Position numbers and translations under genes: made by a program. Of a stretch of 64,000 bases of DNA, positions 60,285-64,000 are shown piece after piece; positions within the stretch are counted from its first letter, which is position 1, and every line of letters starts with the position of its first letter. The notes under the pieces were generated by a model that saw only the letters and a program-made list of their open reading frames with translations, had not been told where the DNA came from and searched no databases. The stretch spans positions 1,535,697-1,599,696 of the forward strand of contig OY282371.1 of NCBI GenBank assembly GCA_958295715.1, given 5' to 3'. Source of the stretch: an uncultured Dehalococcoidia bacterium. GTDB taxonomy: Bacteria > Chloroflexota > Dehalococcoidia > Lucifugimonadales > GCA-2712585.

Positions 60285-60303
60285 GGAGCCGGCAGCCGGC
60301 TCC
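60285..60303. repeat. 19-bp perfect palindrome in the hsdM leader
   Basis: GGAGCCGGC and GCCGGCTCC flank a single A. It lies 75 bp before the hsdM start and about 90 nt into the predicted transcript. It may be an operator or an RNA hairpin (with little loop, so a DNA site is more likely). Confidence 0.5.
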
Positions 60304-60378
60304 GGGCCGAGGGAGCAAGAACTCCGCCCGCGAGGTGGGCATCCGGCGTTCTGAGGACAACCGAGGGAGCGAATAACA

Positions 60379-61992
60379 ATGACGACTGCACAACAGAAAC
60401 AAACGACCTCCGGCGCGGACGCCGGCTCCATCAGCGGCGCCTTGACAGGCTACGAGGCCGAGCTTTGGCGAATGGCCGACGCCCTGCGGGGCAGCATGGA
60501 CGCCGCCGAGTACAAGCACGTGGCCCTCGGCCTCATCTTCCTCAAGTACATCTCCGACGCCTTTGAGGAGGTCCACGTCCGACTTCAGAACGAGGTGAGC
60601 GATGGCGCCGACCCGGAGGACCCGGACGAGTACCGGGGCCAGGGCGTCTTCTGGGTCCCGCGGGAGGCCCGGTGGCCCCAACTCAAGGCCAAGGCGCGGC
60701 AGCCGGACATCGGCCGGATGGTGGACGACGCCATGGCCGCCATTGAGCGGGACAACCCGACCCTCAAGGACGTGCTGCCCAAGATCTACGCCAGTCCCGC
60801 CCTGGACAAGACCCGCCTCGGCCAACTCATCGACATGATTTCCAACATCCGGGTGGGAGACGCCGAGGCCCGCTCCAAAGACGTGCTGGGCCGGGTGTAC
60901 GAGTACTTCCTCTCCCAGTTCGCCAGCGCCGAGGGCAAAAAGGGCGGCGAGTTCTACACCCCCCGCTGCGTGGTCAAACTCCTCGTGGAGATGCTGGAAC
61001 CCTACCGTGGCCGCGTCTACGACCCTTGCTGCGGCTCCTCCGGCATGTTCGTCCAGTCAATGGAATTCATCCATGCCCACGCCACCGGCAACGGCAACGG
61101 AGGCAAGGCGCGGGGCGACATCTCCATATACGGCCAGGAGTCCAACCCCACCACCTGGCGGCTGGCCAAGATGAACCTGGCCATTCGCGGCATTGAGGGG
61201 CAGATAGCCCACGGCGACAGCTTCCGCGACGACCGCCACCCCGACCTGAAGGCCGACTACATCCTGGCCAATCCCCCCTTCAACGTCTCCGACTGGGGCG
61301 GCGAGGGTCTGACCGACGACAAGCGATGGCAGTACGGAACGCCGCCCAAGGGCAACGCCAACTTCGCCTGGGTGCAGCACATGGTCCACCACCTGGCGCC
61401 CCGGGGCGCGGCCGGCTTCGTCCTCGCCAACGGCTCCATGTCGTCGAACCAGGCCGGCGAGGGCCAGATACGGAGGAACCTCATTGAGAAGGACTTGGTG
61501 GACTGCATGGTGGCCCTTCCCGGCCAGCTCTTCTACTCCACCCAGATACCCGCCTGCCTCTGGTTCCTGGCGAGGAACCGCAGGGGCGGCAAACACCGGA
61601 GCCGGCGGGGCGAGACGCTGTTCATCGATGCCCGCAAGCTGGGCCGCATGGTGGACAAGACCCACCGGGAACTGTCCGACGAGGATATTGCCCGCGTCAC
61701 CGGCGCCTATCACGCGTGGCGCGGGGAGGATGGCGCGGGTGAATACGCAGACGTGCCTGGCTTCTGCAAGAGCGCGACGCTGGAAGAGGTCCGCAAGCAC
61801 GGCCACGTCCTCACCCCGGGCCGCTACGTCGGCGCGGAGCCGCGGGCGGACGACGCCGAACCCTTCGCCGATACGATGACCCGTCTCGCCATCCAGTGGC
61901 GGGAGCGGCAAGCGGAGGCCCAGCGGCTGGACGCGCAGATATCCGCCAACCTGGAACGGCTGGGGTTCGGGACGGACCAGAAGCGCAGGTAG
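60379..61992 (+). CDS. hsdM: Type I restriction-modification methylase subunit HsdM
   Basis: 537 residues. The N-terminal HsdM helical domain ([35 protein letters not shown]) is followed by the N6-adenine methylase: [14 protein letters not shown] motif I from 213, and catalytic NPPF at 298-301 in [30 protein letters not shown] and [14 protein letters not shown] are conserved in the family. With HsdS it methylates adenine at a bipartite site; with HsdR it forms the restriction enzyme. Neither hsdS nor hsdR is in the window. The next genes are a toxin-antitoxin pair and a HEPN gene, often found between hsdM and hsdS, so hsdS is expected beyond 64000. Confidence 0.95.
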   Translation: MTTAQQKQTTSGADAGSISGALTGYEAELWRMADALRGSMDAAEYKHVALGLIFLKYISDAFEEVHVRLQNEVSDGADPEDPDEYRGQGVFWVPREARWPQLKAKARQPDIGRMVDDAMAAIERDNPTLKDVLPKIYASPALDKTRLGQLIDMISNIRVGDAEARSKDVLGRVYEYFLSQFASAEGKKGGEFYTPRCVVKLLVEMLEPYRGRVYDPCCGSSGMFVQSMEFIHAHATGNGNGGKARGDISIYGQESNPTTWRLAKMNLAIRGIEGQIAHGDSFRDDRHPDLKADYILANPPFNVSDWGGEGLTDDKRWQYGTPPKGNANFAWVQHMVHHLAPRGAAGFVLANGSMSSNQAGEGQIRRNLIEKDLVDCMVALPGQLFYSTQIPACLWFLARNRRGGKHRSRRGETLFIDARKLGRMVDKTHRELSDEDIARVTGAYHAWRGEDGAGEYADVPGFCKSATLEEVRKHGHVLTPGRYVGAEPRADDAEPFADTMTRLAIQWRERQAEAQRLDAQISANLERLGFGTDQKRR

Positions 61993-62005
61993 CCGGCCAT
62001 ACTAC

Positions 62006-62040
62006 TTGCGCTGATTTAGGGAACAATGTATAATGTTCCC
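62006..62040 (+). promoter_or_regulatory. Promoter with overlapping operator of the HigB/HigA-like operon
   Basis: A perfect -10 TATAAT (62029-62034) follows TTGCGC (62006-62011) at 17 bp. The arms GGGAACA (62019-62025) and TGTTCCC (62034-62040) form an inverted repeat with 8-bp spacing that brackets the -10 box. A bound dimer would block RNA polymerase. This is the expected layout for autorepression by the helix-turn-helix antitoxin encoded downstream. Confidence 0.75.
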
Positions 62041-62064
62041 CGTCTGGAACCCTGAAGACCCGTT

Positions 62065-62358
62065 ATGAGGATAATCGCCAAACGAACGCTCCGGGAGTTC
62101 TGGGAGCGACATCCTGATTCAAAGGAGCAGCTTCAAGCCTGGTACAAGACAGTTAGCGACGAGAGATGGGACTCGCCGGCAAGAGTAAGGGACATATACC
62201 CCCGCGCCAGTATAATCGGGAACAATCGCGTGGTCTTCAGGATTAGGGGAAACCGCTACAGGCTGGTGGCTGAGGTCTTTTATCCCGGACAGCTGGTCTA
62301 CATCCGGTTCGTAGGGACTCACGAACAGTACAACAAGATAAACGCCAAGGAGGTGTAG
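62065..62358 (+). CDS. higB: HigB-family mRNA interferase toxin
   Basis: The 97-residue basic protein fits HigB_toxin: MRIIAKRTLREFWERHPDSKE, LQAWYKTVSDERWDSPA, NNRVVFRIRGNRYRLVAEV and VYIRFVGTHEQYNKI, with the usual length. Relatives cleave mRNA on the ribosome. The start lies 31 bp after the -10 box. The stop is 2 bp before the antitoxin-like gene, the toxin-first order typical of hig loci. Confidence 0.92.
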   Translation: MRIIAKRTLREFWERHPDSKEQLQAWYKTVSDERWDSPARVRDIYPRASIIGNNRVVFRIRGNRYRLVAEVFYPGQLVYIRFVGTHEQYNKINAKEV

Positions 62359-62360
62359 GC

Positions 62361-63605
62361 ATGTCGAATGTCCGAGCCATACGCAATGAGGAGGACTACC
62401 AGGCGGCAATGGCGCGGCTCGGCGAGATTTTCCAGGCGGGCAATGGCGCCCCGGAGGCGACGGAGCGCGATATCCTGTTCGGTCTGGTTGAGGACTACGA
62501 AAACAGGCGCCATCCCATAGAGTACCCCAGCGTCGCCGGCGCCATCGAGTTCTACATAGAGCAGGGCAGGTTCACCCGGCGCGACCTGATACCCATCATC
62601 GGGGGCCGCGCCAAGGTCTCCGAACTCCTTTCCGGTAAGCGTGACATCACCATGTCCATGGCCCGCGCCCTTCACAAGCACCTGGGAATACCCGCCCATA
62701 TCCTTCTGCGGGAACCCGGCGCCAGTTTCCCGGACGCGCCGCCGGACCTTGAATTCACCAGGTTTCCACTCAAATCCATGGCCAAGAGGGGCTGGATTCC
62801 CGACGTCCAGGACCTTAAGGACAGCGCCGAAGAGTTGATAGTCGGCCTGATGGAACGGGCCGGCGGGCGAGAATTCGCGGCTGCCCCTCTGTATCGCAAG
62901 AACGATAGCCGCAGGGTTAACGCCAAGACCGACGATTACGCCCTGCGGGCCTGGTGCTGGCAGGTATTGGCCCAAGCCAGAGACAGGCGGCCGCCCGCTA
63001 AGGGCCAGGCCGGCGGGCTCGACTCCCAACTCCTTAGGCAGGTCGCAAAATTTAGCGTGTTGGAAAATGGCCCGGCGCAGGCCGGGGAGTTCCTAGCCCA
63101 GCGCGGCGTCGGCCTTGAATACGTTAGCCACCTCCCCAAGACTCACCTCGACGGCGCCGCCTTGAGACTCCCCGACGGCCGGCCGGTGATTGGCTTAACC
63201 CTGCGCTACGACCGGATAGACAACTTCTGGTTCACCCTGCTGCACGAGTTGGCTCACGTCGTCCTCCACCTGGGCGACTCCAGCGACGAGGTGGGCTTCG
63301 TGGATGACCTCAGCCTGCGCGGCGTTGAGTCCAGCGGAAGCGACGCGAAGGAACAGGAGGCTGACCGGTTGGCTCAGGACTCCCTGATACCGCCCGAGAT
63401 ATGGGACGACGGCGCGATACTGGAGAACCCCGGTCCCATGCCAGTTCTGGAAATGGCTTGGGAAGCCCAGGTCCACCCGGCAATCATCGCCGGACGCGTC
63501 CGCCACGAGTCGGGAAACTACCGCCTCCTCTCCCAATTCGTCGGCACGGGAGCAGTCCGGCGCCAGGCCGAGGCCCACCGGCTGGGGTTCGGGAAGGGGG
63601 GATAG
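62361..63605 (+). CDS. HigA-like antitoxin fused to an ImmA/IrrE metallopeptidase domain
   Basis: 414 residues. Residues 1-120 form a HigA-type helix-turn-helix antitoxin (YQAAMARLGEIF, GAIEFYIEQGRFTRRDLIPI, SELLSGKRDITMSMARALHKHLGIP). Residues ~220-400 form an ImmA/IrrE peptidase with zinc motif HELAH (295-299) and a downstream EQEADRLAQDSLIP carrying the third ligand. Usual HigA proteins are near 100-140 residues, so this is a fused form. It probably neutralises HigB and represses the operon through the inverted repeat at 62019-62040; the peptidase may release repression on a stress signal. That last step is inference. Confidence 0.88.
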   Translation: MSNVRAIRNEEDYQAAMARLGEIFQAGNGAPEATERDILFGLVEDYENRRHPIEYPSVAGAIEFYIEQGRFTRRDLIPIIGGRAKVSELLSGKRDITMSMARALHKHLGIPAHILLREPGASFPDAPPDLEFTRFPLKSMAKRGWIPDVQDLKDSAEELIVGLMERAGGREFAAAPLYRKNDSRRVNAKTDDYALRAWCWQVLAQARDRRPPAKGQAGGLDSQLLRQVAKFSVLENGPAQAGEFLAQRGVGLEYVSHLPKTHLDGAALRLPDGRPVIGLTLRYDRIDNFWFTLLHELAHVVLHLGDSSDEVGFVDDLSLRGVESSGSDAKEQEADRLAQDSLIPPEIWDDGAILENPGPMPVLEMAWEAQVHPAIIAGRVRHESGNYRLLSQFVGTGAVRRQAEAHRLGFGKGG

Positions 63606-63608
63606 GCC

Positions 63609-64000
63609 ATGCCAATCAACACGGACTTCCTAATCCGTTGCATCAACACGTTGGAGTCGGCCTTTGAGGAACTGCAACAGCGCGAACCCGGGGATTCCTT
63701 CTACAACATCTTACGCGCGGCTTCCGTCAAAGAGTTCGAAATCGTGCTGGAACAGTCCGGCAGCCTGCTTAAGAAACGGCTGCGGCCCTACTTCGCCAGC
63801 AATCGACAGGCAGATCGGCTGACCTTCAAGGACATTTTCAGGCACGCCGCCAAGCATTCCCTCATACCGGTGGAGGCCTGCGAGCGTTGGTTAGCCTACA
63901 GGGACAACAGAAACGACACCGCCCACGACCACGGGGAGGGGTTCGCGGAGACGACCCTCAAGCTGCTGCCGAGCTTCATCACCGACGCCAAGGACATGAC
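63609..64000 (+). CDS. HEPN-family nucleotidyltransferase substrate-binding protein, 3' end cut by window
   Basis: 130 codons are visible from ATG 63609, 3 bp after the previous stop. FEELQQREPGDSFYNILRAA, VKEFEIVLEQSGSLLKKRL, FRHAAKHSLIP and WLAYRDNRNDTAHDHG match the HI0074-like/HEPN family. RNDTAH is the R-x4-H RNase motif of HEPN toxins. Such proteins pair with a small MNT nucleotidyltransferase antitoxin, expected just downstream, and often lie in type I restriction loci. Confidence 0.87.
   Translation, partial: MPINTDFLIRCINTLESAFEELQQREPGDSFYNILRAASVKEFEIVLEQSGSLLKKRLRPYFASNRQADRLTFKDIFRHAAKHSLIPVEACERWLAYRDNRNDTAHDHGEGFAETTLKLLPSFITDAKDM

Larger units (their letters stand above)
59836..60378. 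other. Divergent regulatory region between GT2 and hsdM
   Basis: No supported gene. The region contains outward-facing predicted promoters for the minus-strand glycan cluster (59986-60014) and for hsdM (60158-60186), an A/T-rich stretch near 60030, and a 19-bp palindrome (60285-60303) in the presumed hsdM leader. Confidence 0.55.

Noticed and set aside
1-64000. tRNA, rRNA, integrase or IS transposase marking the island edges
   Set aside because: None was recognised by reading; a dedicated tRNA or transposase search would be needed to exclude a cryptic one.

Overview
The window is GC-rich, gene-dense bacterial DNA dominated by surface-glycan genes, with restriction-like and toxin-antitoxin cassettes inside and at the right end. 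No rRNA, tRNA or ribosomal-protein gene allows firm placement. The base composition and the many GT-C membrane proteins with unusual C-terminal domains suggest an uncultivated lineage, perhaps Chloroflexota (Dehalococcoidia/SAR202-like), but this is inference only.

Layout. (1) 1-3946, + strand: nucleotide-sugar and glycan genes (Gfo/Idh/MocA oxidoreductase, GT4 glycosyltransferase, methyltransferase, DegT-type aminotransferase). (2) 3989-13831, - strand: a defence island with a ThsB-like TIR gene, a PLD-helicase, TcmP, a three-Cys-motif protein and a large Eco57I-type adenine methylase. A 53-bp relic of a second TIR gene lies beyond its far end in the same orientation, and an orphan fragment of the glycan-cluster C-terminal domain sits inside it. 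(3) 14283-26440, + strand: methyltransferase, B12-type radical SAM protein, sulfotransferase behind a 19-G tract, beta-propeller glycan protein, GT4, flippase, then four tandem paralogous membrane proteins (type C). (4) 26485-59835, - strand: a convergent run of about 18 genes: GT2, flippase, GT4, O-antigen-ligase-like protein, sulfotransferase, methyltransferase, lipoprotein polysaccharide deacetylase, and eleven large membrane proteins of four paralogous types (A, B, C, D), many joined by 4-nt ATGA stop/start overlaps. (5) 60379-64000, + strand: type I methylase HsdM, a HigB toxin with a HigA-ImmA fusion partner behind a promoter/operator, and a partial HEPN nucleotidyltransferase-partner gene.

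The most unusual content is in regions 3 and 4. At least 18 copies of one C-terminal domain of about 90-110 residues (called here the GFDNLDF domain; I recognise no named family) are attached to four otherwise different multi-pass membrane scaffolds, several of them GT-C/GT39-like glycosyltransferases. Some scaffolds also carry an Ig-like domain that recurs inside the O-antigen-ligase-like protein. Three long poly-G/poly-C tracts (19, 19 and 16 bases) lie in coding or start regions. Two of them leave the gene exactly one base out of frame, which suggests phase variation. I read the whole as a recombining, phase-variable surface-glycan diversification locus. That interpretation is inference; the repeats, overlaps, tracts and frames are visible in the sequence.
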